Notes under the pieces: generated by a model
Databases searched by the model: none
Told to the model about the DNA's origin: nothing
Seen by the model: only the letters and a program-made list of their open reading frames with translations
Program-made: the position numbers and the translations under genes
Source: a virus
IMG/VR virus record: IMGVR_UViG_3300022872_000001
Coordinates: 62,001-126,000 of that record
DNA: 64,000 nucleotides
Direction: 5' to 3' (one strand)
In this document: positions 52,331 through 60,754 of the stretch, in pieces
How the letters are laid out: every line of letters begins with the position of its first letter
Numbering within the stretch: the stretch's first letter is position 1

Positions 52331-53251
52331 TTAGGCATATGTACCTTCATCCAGGGACAATTCTGGAATGTCTGCTGCAACCAAAGCACGGAAGGTTGGA
52401 TCAGCAGCCGAGCCACTACCTGGACCGGCAAACACAGTGTTAGCTGTTTGTGTAGCCAAGGAAACGGCCAGGGTTCCTGAAGTAGTGATTGGCGAACCAG
52501 TCACAGACAAGAACGATGGCACCGACATCGCCACCGAAGTAACCGAGCCAGTTCCCAGACCTGAAATCAACGCTTCAACTTGACCCAGATTGGTAGCTTC
52601 ACCGCTGGTAGTAGCAGTCGCAACAGTAAGTGGAACGCTGAAGGTAGTTGCACCTGCAACAGTACCACCTGTGGTCAGATCCAAGGCGTTGACATCACTG
52701 GAGGTCAGAACAACGGCACCAACCTGACCATTAACGCTTGACACCGCATTTTGAGCTTGCAAGCGCTCGTATGCTGTACCGTCCGACAGGACCCAGTCAC
52801 CAACTGCCAGTGTCAGACCTTGTTGGGTACCTGCTGCTGAAACAACCCAGTAGTTACCCTTGTTGGTAGTAGCTGCTGGCAAGGCCGGCGTATTGGTTGC
52901 GGCATTGTAAGTACCTTGGTAATCTAGTGCACCCAAAACAGCAGGTGGCAGATTACTTGTGGAGATCAAACCATTGACATCCAACGGAGCAACACCGTAG
53001 GTACCAATATCAGCAGCACCCAGAGTAATCGAGGTACCTGTCTTGCTGTTAATCGATTGAACCGCAGTACCTGCAGCAACTACAGCAGCAGCCGATGCGA
53101 TGGTATCAATAGCACCTGTACTGTCTTGGATAAAAATCTTCTTATCCGCAGTATTGATTGCAATCTGACCAACGCCCAATTGCAGAGCTGTTGGAACTGC
53201 ACCAGGTACAGCAGACCGCATGTGAATGAGTTTATTGCTAGTTAATGCCAT
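52331..53251 (-). CDS. tail fibre/adhesin protein ending in DEGTYA
   Basis: A 306-residue protein with fibre-type repeats: KLIHMRSAVPGAVPTALQLG at the start, an SSVNGQVGAVVLTSSDV block typical of phage fibre collagen-like regions, and a short Gly/Ser-rich end with LDEGTYA. GGAG lies 7 bases before the ATG. Its codons are more G/C-rich than those of the neighbours, which may mean high expression or a separate origin. Confidence 0.7.
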   Translation of the reverse strand: MALTSNKLIHMRSAVPGAVPTALQLGVGQIAINTADKKIFIQDSTGAIDTIASAAAVVAAGTAVQSINSKTGTSITLGAADIGTYGVAPLDVNGLISTSNLPPAVLGALDYQGTYNAATNTPALPAATTNKGNYWVVSAAGTQQGLTLAVGDWVLSDGTAYERLQAQNAVSSVNGQVGAVVLTSSDVNALDLTTGGTVAGATTFSVPLTVATATTSGEATNLGQVEALISGLGTGSVTSVAMSVPSFLSVTGSPITTSGTLAVSLATQTANTVFAGPGSGSAADPTFRALVAADIPELSLDEGTYA

Positions 53252-53280
53252 AATGATGCTCCTAAATTAAGAAAAAGAAA

Positions 53281-53610
53281 TTAGGCATAAGTGCCTTCAT
53301 CCGTGAACCCACCTACTACTTGCCATGCTCCGTCACTACGCACATAGCCATTACCATCTATCGGAGCTTCCGGAATACCACCACCTGACGTATCTGCAAC
53401 CCAGGTAACAAGATCCGATTGAAGTACATACGTTATTCCCGTATCTACCGCCCGTGCCGCCATACCTGCCTCTAATCGCAAAGGTGATATGGAGGCTAAT
53501 TCAGATTGAGATGCAACAGATATCCAACCACCCTTCCCGTATTCAGCATGGTGCGTCGGGAATGATCCATTATTTATGGGTACAAGATCACTAATAATTT
53601 CAATAGACAT
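53281..53610 (-). CDS. small tail-fibre-like protein ending in DEGTYA
   Basis: A 109-residue protein with GKGGWISVASQSELASI...RLEAGMAARAVDTGITYVL, a pattern of short phage fibre/adhesin domains. It shares the last six residues, DEGTYA, with the gene downstream. AGAGG precedes the ATG by 5 bases. Confidence 0.6.
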   Translation of the reverse strand: MSIEIISDLVPINNGSFPTHHAEYGKGGWISVASQSELASISPLRLEAGMAARAVDTGITYVLQSDLVTWVADTSGGGIPEAPIDGNGYVRSDGAWQVVGGFTDEGTYA

Positions 53611-53619
53611 GATCGCCTC

Positions 53620-54318
53620 TTATGCGTCCGTTACGGTTACATCTATCGCCCCCAACCCAGCATTATCAGATTCATACACATAGTAATTAAATGTTCCTTG
53701 TGGCGTAATTACGGGAACATCACCCTTGAGTACAAAGCCTCCAGTAAATCCATTAACTGCAAAATTGGATAAACCAAAGCTGTCTGGATAGCAGTAATAA
53801 ACCTTTTGACCATTCCCGGCTGTGGCAGAGAAGGAACGGTTCTTCACTCCCTGAACTGCGGTCAATGAGAGAACGAAGGCACTGTTATAAACTGAGGGAG
53901 GAGTCGCAGATCCATAATAGAAAGATTCAGCATAAAGATCATTCTGAACCTTCACTGTATAAATCTGAATTCGTGCCCTGTTGCTTGTGGTATTGGCCAA
54001 TACAAAACTAGCCAACGTCGAATCATATACAAGCATTTTGCTGATATTGATAACTACAAAATTACCATTTGCATCCGTGCCATTTAGAGTCAATGGCTCA
54101 CTTGTGGTAATAACCAAAGTGTTAATGGTTTCATTTGGATTCGAATGATATATACCATTAGCAATTAAATCTACGCTCTCTTTTACCGTAATCGAATTGT
54201 CTGCTACGTAGAGTGAATTCGCAGTTCCCATCGATTGCTGCAATTGATTAACACCTCTGGACACTTCCAGTTTCACACGCATGGAAGCACTGGGATATAC
54301 TGGAGCCGTGATAGCCAT
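53620..54318 (-). CDS. virion structural protein, unassigned
   Basis: A 232-residue beta-rich protein, repeated Val/Thr/Asn segments. AAGGAAG lies 5 bases before the ATG, which overlaps the upstream gene's stop. A surface protein is likely given the fibre context. Confidence 0.55.
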   Translation of the reverse strand: MAITAPVYPSASMRVKLEVSRGVNQLQQSMGTANSLYVADNSITVKESVDLIANGIYHSNPNETINTLVITTSEPLTLNGTDANGNFVVINISKMLVYDSTLASFVLANTTSNRARIQIYTVKVQNDLYAESFYYGSATPPSVYNSAFVLSLTAVQGVKNRSFSATAGNGQKVYYCYPDSFGLSNFAVNGFTGGFVLKGDVPVITPQGTFNYYVYESDNAGLGAIDVTVTDA

Positions 54319-54524
54319 TACCGCTTCCTTTTGATAAAATGTTCATACTCATTTCTGCAGGCTGGATCACAAAAATTACGATCCGTAAGAGGCTCCTCAC
54401 ATTTATGGTTATAACAAAAACCTTTAAACCTGAGCCCGCCTTTAGCTGCTTCGAGTCGTACCAATTCAACATACAATTCTGTTTGTTTTTCGGCCAACTC
54501 TGAGCCTGCATCAATTACGTCCAT
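54318..54524 (-). CDS. small zinc-finger protein (TraR/DksA-like layout)
   Basis: A 68-residue protein: a helix with DAGSELAEKQTE, then GFCYNHKCEEPL and NFCDPACRNEYE, a four-Cys zinc site with the layout of TraR/DksA-like phage proteins. The ATG at 54524 has GGAG 9 bases upstream; the earlier one at 54539 has none. Such proteins may bind RNA polymerase; the role here is open. Confidence 0.65.
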   Translation of the reverse strand: MDVIDAGSELAEKQTELYVELVRLEAAKGGLRFKGFCYNHKCEEPLTDRNFCDPACRNEYEHFIKRKR

Positions 54525-54559
54525 TGAGTATTTCTCCATTCGAAAATTTAGATTGTTAA

Positions 54560-54862
54560 TTACTTCTCGCCATAAGCCTTATGCAATGCATCCTTGGCGC
54601 CTTCAAGTCTTGATTTATCCGCATCTGAGAGATTCTCACCTCCCCGATTTATGTAAAAATTGAGACGAGACATAGCTTGTTTGAGATCCTTAGATTTAGC
54701 CTTTAAGCCACTAGCAATGGAAGATGCTGACCCATTCCAGAAACCTTCGGGGAAATCTCCTTTTTCTGCTGGAGTCTTTTTGTCTTCCTTCTTCTGAACA
54801 GGTGCAATCCATTTGTCACCCGCAGCTTTAATACGGGTCATTGCTTCGATTTTGAATATCAT
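54560..54862 (-). CDS. hypothetical protein with DUF3175-like pattern
   Basis: A 100-residue protein with a basic N-terminus and a helical end, DLKQAMSRLNFYINRGGENLS...RLEGAKDAL, which resembles DUF3175 as I recall it. GAGG lies 5 bases before the ATG. Function unknown. Confidence 0.55.
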   Translation of the reverse strand: MIFKIEAMTRIKAAGDKWIAPVQKKEDKKTPAEKGDFPEGFWNGSASSIASGLKAKSKDLKQAMSRLNFYINRGGENLSDADKSRLEGAKDALHKAYGEK

Positions 54863-54913
54863 AAGAACCTCTACTGTGTCATAAAATTGCGGGGATTGGT
54901 TTACACATAATTC

Positions 54914-55483
54914 TCAAATTAAACCAATTGATATGCCTTGTCCTGAATAAGGTGCGAAGAAGGTCGTATTGGCTAGGAAGTATGTTTGTGTTCCATCCCC
55001 ATAGTCATATTGGTATGTTAAAACCGACGAGTCTATAAGGGTAGACCCACTATAAATTCCAATAGAACGTCCGTTAAATACCCCATCTCCGTATGCAGAC
55101 CGAGTAATCCAGCATGTTTCTATGACGGTTACATATCCACTGTCAGGGTCACCTGTAGTTTCGGTGTAACTATACAAAGCGTTGGTTGTATAGCCTCCAA
55201 TTGAAGCTCCTGCTAGAGATCCGAACGTTTGATCTGAATAAGGAGGTCCGTCGAAGCCTCCTCCGTCACTGAATCCGTATGCAGCACCTCCACCATAGTT
55301 TTGAACGGATAGAGTGTTCAAAGTAAGGTACGATTTTCCTAGGAGACTCAGGATCGAGATCGCACCTGACGATATGCCGGCTAGGTTACGAACTGAAGTG
55401 TCATTGAGGGACATAGGGAGCCCTACCTGTGCCTCTGTGGCAATCTGTGACATGCTTAACGGAGGGCTTGCTGGTAGTGTCAT
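54914..55483 (-). CDS. Gly/Ser/Tyr-rich structural protein
   Basis: A 189-residue protein with the LPASPPLSMSQIATE start of phage adhesins and fibres, followed by a beta-rich, Tyr/Gly-rich domain (NYGGGAAYGFSDGGGFDGPP). A receptor-binding or fibre-tip role is likely. Confidence 0.6.
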   Translation of the reverse strand: MTLPASPPLSMSQIATEAQVGLPMSLNDTSVRNLAGISSGAISILSLLGKSYLTLNTLSVQNYGGGAAYGFSDGGGFDGPPYSDQTFGSLAGASIGGYTTNALYSYTETTGDPDSGYVTVIETCWITRSAYGDGVFNGRSIGIYSGSTLIDSSVLTYQYDYGDGTQTYFLANTTFFAPYSGQGISIGLI

Positions 55484-55485
55484 TA

Positions 55486-55794
55486 CTATTCTCCTACAGG
55501 TGCAGGGCCTTGGGCTTCAGCTAGACAATGGCCTTTACCAAAGAGAAAATCAATAAACTTGGAAGCAGGAACTGCCCAGGCTTTACCTGCAATCAAAGCT
55601 AATCCTGTGCGCCGAGAAATGGTTTGTTGAGGAGGTCCACCAAAGCCTGAATTCCCACACTCATCAATGGCTATTGCCATGGATAGTGCGCGTGTTTCCG
55701 AACCAAATAGCGCCTGTAATAGCATCAATATGGATAGGATAGGCAAAACTAACATACAGAATATCCATAACAAAACCAGTCGATATCTACTCAT
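55486..55794 (-). CDS. small membrane protein
   Basis: A 102-residue protein with one strong N-terminal membrane segment (LVLLWIFCMLVLPILSILML) and a conserved-looking GNSGFGG...TISRRTGLAL and HCLAEA end. Its pattern occurs in small phage proteins near tail or lysis genes. Neither a holin nor a spanin can be called with confidence. Confidence 0.6.
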   Translation of the reverse strand: MSRYRLVLLWIFCMLVLPILSILMLLQALFGSETRALSMAIAIDECGNSGFGGPPQQTISRRTGLALIAGKAWAVPASKFIDFLFGKGHCLAEAQGPAPVGE

Positions 55795-55817
55795 ACGTTT
55801 CTCCTTGAGATAAAAGA

Positions 55818-55851
55818 ATTCGCCATGTTAAAATAAATTAACATGGCGAAT
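55818..55851 (-). terminator. perfect inverted repeat, probable terminator
   Basis: Bases 55818-55830 pair perfectly with 55839-55851 (13 bp), loop AAATAAAT. On the minus strand the stem is followed by TCTTTTAT. It sits in a 69-base gap between two minus-strand genes and would reduce read-through into the membrane-protein gene. Confidence 0.65.
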
Positions 55852-55863
55852 ATTTATTAAAGA

Positions 55864-56316
55864 TCAGGTACTCGGTGTAGCAACCACGGTAGGCCAAGTG
55901 AAGGCGGGTATCATTGCCACAGCCTGGGCAGGTGTAGGCATAGGATTGGTACCTGCATTGACCGTAGCCAAATAGGCATAGCATGCAGCCCAGGTCAAGG
56001 ACATCCAAATCTGGAGGGCGTTACCTTCAAGACGAAACTTCTCGCACAAGGCAAAGTTAGGATCGGTGGAAGCAACTACCGCGGCAGGCGCAGCGTAGGC
56101 GCAGGCTGACTTGATATCGTCGTAACCATGGGATTGCGCCATTGTATCAAGAGCAGCTTGAATCTCTGTTTGCACGGAGGCTATTGCTGCGGCAGGATTG
56201 AGAACCCAGGCACCATTAGTCCAAACATAGTCCGTACCTGGGCGAGTTGGAACTTGCAGATCATTACCTACTTGATCGCCTTCGTAGTAGTTGCCATTGC
56301 TGTCGATATAACCCAT
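55864..56316 (-). CDS. tail-fibre-associated protein
   Basis: A 150-residue protein. The opening MGYIDSNGNYYEGDQVGNDL and a YVWTNGAWV block are typical of proteins beside phage fibres that carry a short adaptor or chaperone domain. AAGGAG lies 6 bases before the ATG. Confidence 0.6.
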   Translation of the reverse strand: MGYIDSNGNYYEGDQVGNDLQVPTRPGTDYVWTNGAWVLNPAAAIASVQTEIQAALDTMAQSHGYDDIKSACAYAAPAAVVASTDPNFALCEKFRLEGNALQIWMSLTWAACYAYLATVNAGTNPMPTPAQAVAMIPAFTWPTVVATPST

Positions 56317-56343
56317 TTGTTACTCCTTAAAAATTGAATGAAA

Positions 56344-57870
56344 TTAGAAATTACGGTTAACGTTTATAGCTAATTGTCCAGATGTTATGGTAGTACCTGA
56401 TACCGTGGTGGTAGATTGATTCGTTATCATGGAACTTATTACCGCTACTGCTGAGGTATTTCTCGATATGCCTGAAGTAGAATTGTAGGGCCATGCTCCG
56501 TTGTACGTCTGGGAGTTTTCATACCAAGGATAGTTAACGGCTGTTCGAACCATGAGTTTGGTATTGTAAAACTCTATAGGTAATCCGAGATTATGGCTAA
56601 ACGTGTATGTCGTACTCGCCGCAAATGTGGTTGGATTAGCTACGCTACTATACTTGCCGTTTAAGGCATAATTAACTACCGAGGAGACCGCGGCGGCTCC
56701 AGTAACCGCTTGCCCTACGTAGGTGCGATTCTTCGCAGTAAACGTTGGATTAGTTCCCGATACGGTAGACGCTGCACTAACCTGGTACATCGTCATTTGA
56801 GGAATACTAAACCAGTCACTCGCATATCCTTGAGTAGCCACATTAGATAAGGTTGTTTGCGGCGTGAATGTTATTCCAGCAGGGTGTTTGCAGTAAGGAA
56901 GGAATTCAAAACCTTGGATTGAGCCAGAGAAAAAGTTGGAAGGTGTAGTTACTGAATTTGCTCCTACACTTATATTGGAAACGGGACAAATGATACTAGT
57001 GCTGGTTATCGTTAAAGCTGAATCAGCTACGCCATTCAGATAGGTGTAATACTTACCTGTTACGGCATCATAGGTGAGCTCTAGGTCATAGGTTGTTCCA
57101 TTAACCAGCGTAGAAGTGCCAACTACCGCATTTGCAATATCCCAAGAAGAACCTGTTGAACTCAGGTAAAGATCTAATTTGCTTGATGATATGTATAACG
57201 TAGCTCCGTATCCTGTAAAATACCCTGCGTTGAATATGGTAGAAGTAGTACCTACCGCGGTTGGTATGAACTTGCAACGCAAAGTCCAACCTGCACTACC
57301 TAAAGTTGTGAATGCAGCAGAGCGTATATAGGAGGTCGTACCGTTAAACACTCCCATGTAAGTACCAGCAATTGCTGGACTGGAGTTACTAAAAGTTACC
57401 GCTGTATTAATCCATGAATTACCAAAGTCATCCAAGTTGGTATTGTTCAATGACAGGCAGGATTGGGCTGCCATATTATACGCATAGCCATACTGCGGTA
57501 ATGCCAACGAGGATCCCCAGGTAACCGAGGTAGCGCTTACCCAATCCTGAGATACAAACGATAGGTTAGTAGCCGGCAAAGTAACTGCGCCTGCAACGTC
57601 CGCACTCAGGGTGGCGATATAGTCCTGAACTCCAGCTGCGAAGGCTGTCTTCATTGGGACCGTGGTCGCCGCCAGATTAAGCGTTAACCCTGTACCTGCA
57701 CTCAACATGTTGGCATAGCCTGAATTATTAACAGCACCATACTGGACTGTCTGTCTAACCTGAGGAGCATTCTGCCCGCTAACCATACCGTTAGCATCAA
57801 ATACTAGTGATGCAGTACCATTAACTAGCAAACTTCCTTGAGTGGAACTCGGTGATAAAGTGACCGTCAT
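56344..57870 (-). CDS. lectin-like tail fibre paralogue A1 (NRNF tip)
   Basis: About 508 residues by the ATG at 57870, which has GGGAG 8 bases upstream. A first domain is shared by all paralogues (AAFAAGVQDYIATLSADVAG..LSFVSQDWV). The middle is a laminin-G/concanavalin-like domain (DDFGNSWINTAVTF, GWTLRCKF), and the C-terminal tip (YENSQTYNGAWPYNST, ending NVNRNF) matches that of paralogue A2. It probably binds host surface glycans. Confidence 0.75.
   Translation of the reverse strand: MTVTLSPSSTQGSLLVNGTASLVFDANGMVSGQNAPQVRQTVQYGAVNNSGYANMLSAGTGLTLNLAATTVPMKTAFAAGVQDYIATLSADVAGAVTLPATNLSFVSQDWVSATSVTWGSSLALPQYGYAYNMAAQSCLSLNNTNLDDFGNSWINTAVTFSNSSPAIAGTYMGVFNGTTSYIRSAAFTTLGSAGWTLRCKFIPTAVGTTSTIFNAGYFTGYGATLYISSSKLDLYLSSTGSSWDIANAVVGTSTLVNGTTYDLELTYDAVTGKYYTYLNGVADSALTITSTSIICPVSNISVGANSVTTPSNFFSGSIQGFEFLPYCKHPAGITFTPQTTLSNVATQGYASDWFSIPQMTMYQVSAASTVSGTNPTFTAKNRTYVGQAVTGAAAVSSVVNYALNGKYSSVANPTTFAASTTYTFSHNLGLPIEFYNTKLMVRTAVNYPWYENSQTYNGAWPYNSTSGISRNTSAVAVISSMITNQSTTTVSGTTITSGQLAINVNRNF
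56411..56562 (-). repeat. 152-base perfect direct repeat, copy 1 (copy 2 at 57965-58116)
   Basis: By reading both stretches side by side I find 152 identical bases at 56411-56562 and 57965-58116. They encode the fibre tip of paralogues A1 and A2. Flanking coding sequence is diverged, so identity at this level suggests recent gene conversion or strong exchange. Confidence 0.9.
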
Positions 57871-57891
57871 TATCATTACTCCCTGTGATTC

Positions 57892-59484
57892 CTAAAAATT
57901 ACGGTTGACTATGAAAGCAAATTGACCAGACGTACCGTTAGCGGTACTCGGGCTTAGGGATGTTGTAGATTGATTCGTTATCATGGAACTTATTACCGCT
58001 ACTGCTGAGGTATTTCTCGATATGCCTGAAGTAGAATTGTAGGGCCATGCTCCGTTGTACGTCTGGGAGTTTTCATACCAAGGATAGTTAACGGCTGTTC
58101 GAACCATGAGTTTGGTGTTGTAGCACTCTATAGGGACACCAAGATTGTGATTGTTGGAATATGTCGTGGACGCCGCAAATGTAGTTGGATTAGCAACGCT
58201 GCTATACGTACCATTGTAAGCATAACTGGTAAGACCTGTGAGGCTGCCAGTTCCTGTAGTCGCCTCGGCTACATAAACACGGTTCTTTGCTGTAAAGGTA
58301 GGATTCACTCCAGCAGCTACTGATGCTCCACTAATCTGGTACATGGTCATCAATGGAATCGAGAAGAAATCCGAAGCGTAGCCAGGTGTGCCTATGTTAG
58401 GGGCTTGTGTAGGAACCGCATATCCTACCCCATTGGGATTTTGGCAATAGGGCAGATACTCAAACTTATCTATGTAACCTGTAAAGAAGTAATTGGTGCT
58501 TTGAACTGTACCTCCTCCAATTTGCACCTTATTGAATCCCGACGCTACCTTGGACGCAGAGGTTGTAGAGGCTTCCTGAACACCGTTGACATATAAACGA
58601 TAAATTCCTGCCACTATGTCGTAGGTAAGTTCTACAAAATACCAGGTGCTAATTGTAGGTGTGGTTACTCCCTGAACGTTACTTGCTATATCCGCAGATG
58701 TTCCTGTAGAAGACAGATTGTAACTAAACTTGAGTGTTCCACTTATGTTTGAGAGGCACAGGGAAGCGCCGTATCCTGAACTAGTGGTAGCGGTAACAAT
58801 GGGAGTCGCATTACCAGACGTAGGCAACACTGTTGAGTACACCCAGGCTCTTAAAGACCATCCGGCCGGACCTAAGGTGGTGAATGAAGTGCTTGATATA
58901 TAATCACTGGAACCGTTTAAGGCATTAGAAGTACCTGCCCCACCTAAGGCTCCTGTACCAAACTTAAACTGGTTCGTCTGAACCTTAGCTCCACCATTAG
59001 CTATCCATGTATTTCCAAAATCATCTAGGAATGTAGTAGAACCTGAGGAACCTCCAAACTGGAGAACAGATTGGTTATTTTGTTGATAGCTATATCCGTA
59101 TTGAGGTTGAGCAAGGGTTGATGACCAAGTAACTGAGGTATTATTCACCCAGTCTTGGGTTACGTAAGACAAATTGTTTGCAGGAAGGGTTACGACGTTT
59201 TTTGTGTCTGCACTCAAGGTTGATACGTAGTCCCGTAGTCCTGCTGCAAAATTCGTCCGCATAGGAGTGGAGGTAGCTAGTAGACTTAAAGCCAAACCAG
59301 TTCCTACTACAAGAGGATTGGCGTACCCTAAGTTACTTGTTACTCCACTCTGCACCGTCTGCCGTAGCAAGGGTGCATTTAGTCCATTAACCACGCCATT
59401 GGCATCGAATACAACGGAATCAACTCCGTTAACCTGCACGCTGCCTTGCGTGCCATTAGGTTTGGCATATACTGCAAGGGTCAT
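57892..59484 (-). CDS. lectin-like tail fibre paralogue A2 (NRNF tip)
   Basis: A 530-residue paralogue of A1: the same N-terminal layout, a longer lectin-like domain with the insert GGAKVQTNQFKFGTGALGGAG shared with the B-type paralogues, and the A1-type tip. This mix of A-type tip and B-type body shows module exchange. AAGGAG lies 10 bases before the ATG. Confidence 0.78.
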   Translation of the reverse strand: MTLAVYAKPNGTQGSVQVNGVDSVVFDANGVVNGLNAPLLRQTVQSGVTSNLGYANPLVVGTGLALSLLATSTPMRTNFAAGLRDYVSTLSADTKNVVTLPANNLSYVTQDWVNNTSVTWSSTLAQPQYGYSYQQNNQSVLQFGGSSGSTTFLDDFGNTWIANGGAKVQTNQFKFGTGALGGAGTSNALNGSSDYISSTSFTTLGPAGWSLRAWVYSTVLPTSGNATPIVTATTSSGYGASLCLSNISGTLKFSYNLSSTGTSADIASNVQGVTTPTISTWYFVELTYDIVAGIYRLYVNGVQEASTTSASKVASGFNKVQIGGGTVQSTNYFFTGYIDKFEYLPYCQNPNGVGYAVPTQAPNIGTPGYASDFFSIPLMTMYQISGASVAAGVNPTFTAKNRVYVAEATTGTGSLTGLTSYAYNGTYSSVANPTTFAASTTYSNNHNLGVPIECYNTKLMVRTAVNYPWYENSQTYNGAWPYNSTSGISRNTSAVAVISSMITNQSTTSLSPSTANGTSGQFAFIVNRNF

Positions 59485-60110
59485 GGTAAGTACTCCTTAA
59501 TTGTAATGCGTGATGACATAAGTCCTCCTAACAGCAAGGAACCTCCGCTCCCATTAAGGTACGTTGTTCCTGCGGCTGTAGACCCGGCCCTAACTTTGAA
59601 TGTGGTTGCAGTAATTGTCCCTGCTACCATTAAATGTTTAAACGCAAGTTCGGTAATATTCCCTGAGGTGTAGTAACTCATACCACCTGCTAATCCATTG
59701 GCATTCGCATCTTGAAACAAGGCAGCAACGAAGGAAGCACTACCTAAGGATGAATTAGACAGGAATAACGCAACATCAATCTCTAATGTCGAACTAGCAT
59801 TCGTAGGCGTTATGGCTTGAGATAAAAATTGAATACCTGACGTATTTTGAGGAACCCCTGAACTAGCAAAGGTGGTTGTTCCCGTTTGCAAAGTTCCTAC
59901 CGTAGTGCTTACTACTTGAGCAATTAGGTTGGCACCTACAATTTTCATAGCGCCTGACGCAGGTACGGTAAAAATATCTTGAGTGGTTGAACCGTAATTA
60001 CCTCTCGATAACTTCATCGTCCCGTTTGCGGCAGCACTGGCAAGAACAAAATTCTGTGAGGCAGTTACGCTATCCCCGAGTTGAACCTGTGTTATGGTTG
60101 CACCTGCCAT
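59481..60110 (-). CDS. virion structural/fibre protein, paralogue C1
   Basis: A 209-residue protein closely similar to its neighbour C2: MAGATITQVQLGDSVTASQN at the start, AITPTNASSTLEI in the middle, ending ITIKEYLP. Beta-rich with no cysteine. It overlaps fibre A2 by ATGA, so it is probably assembled with it. Confidence 0.65.
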   Translation of the reverse strand: MAGATITQVQLGDSVTASQNFVLASAAANGTMKLSRGNYGSTTQDIFTVPASGAMKIVGANLIAQVVSTTVGTLQTGTTTFASSGVPQNTSGIQFLSQAITPTNASSTLEIDVALFLSNSSLGSASFVAALFQDANANGLAGGMSYYTSGNITELAFKHLMVAGTITATTFKVRAGSTAAGTTYLNGSGGSLLLGGLMSSRITIKEYLP

Positions 60111-60124
60111 TAAAATTCCTTAGG

Positions 60125-60754
60125 TTACGGTAAATACTCCCGAATTATCATACTGGACATAGGCGCAGTCCCACCGAATAAAACAGCTCCACTGGCGCCA
60201 TTGAATGAGGTAGTACCTGCGGCATTACCACCCGCATTAACAGTAAAGGTCAGTGCACTGGTTGTACCTGCTACCATCCAATATTTTAAGGCTAATTGAA
60301 CTGCACCACTCGTACTTGCTTGATACTCGGCTGCGGCTGTCAGTGCATTCGAATTACCTGATACAAACAAAGCTGCACTTATGTGATTCGCCGCAGTATT
60401 CGATAAAAGCAGATAGCATTCAATCTCCAAGATTGAGGACGCATTGGTTGGAGTAATTGCCAACGACATATATTGATTACCTGTAGATGTCGTAGGTAAG
60501 GCTGCTATAGGCATTGTTGTTGTACCTGTAGCCTGCGCACTATATGCCTGACGCACAGCCTGTGCCATTAGGTTAGCACCTACAATCTTGGCTGTGCCTG
60601 ATACCGGAACGGTAATTATATCCTGTGTGGTAGCTCCAAAATTACCACGTGATAACTTCATCGTTCCGTCAGCCGAAGCGCTGGTAAGCACAAAATTCTG
60701 TGATGCGGTTACGCTGTCACCAAGTTGTAATTGGGTAATTGTTGTCCCAGCCAT
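60125..60754 (-). CDS. virion structural/fibre protein, paralogue C2
   Basis: A 209-residue paralogue of C1 with the same length and the same start and end. The pair C1/C2 sits between two lectin-like fibres, which suggests duplication of a fibre plus partner unit. It overlaps the upstream stop codon by one base. Confidence 0.65.
   Translation of the reverse strand: MAGTTITQLQLGDSVTASQNFVLTSASADGTMKLSRGNFGATTQDIITVPVSGTAKIVGANLMAQAVRQAYSAQATGTTTMPIAALPTTSTGNQYMSLAITPTNASSILEIECYLLLSNTAANHISAALFVSGNSNALTAAAEYQASTSGAVQLALKYWMVAGTTSALTFTVNAGGNAAGTTSFNGASGAVLFGGTAPMSSMIIREYLP

Noticed and set aside
56411-58116. Diversity-generating retroelement
   Set aside because: Fibre tips are repeated, but no reverse transcriptase and no template/variable repeat with adenine-specific changes was seen; the copies are identical rather than mutated at A.
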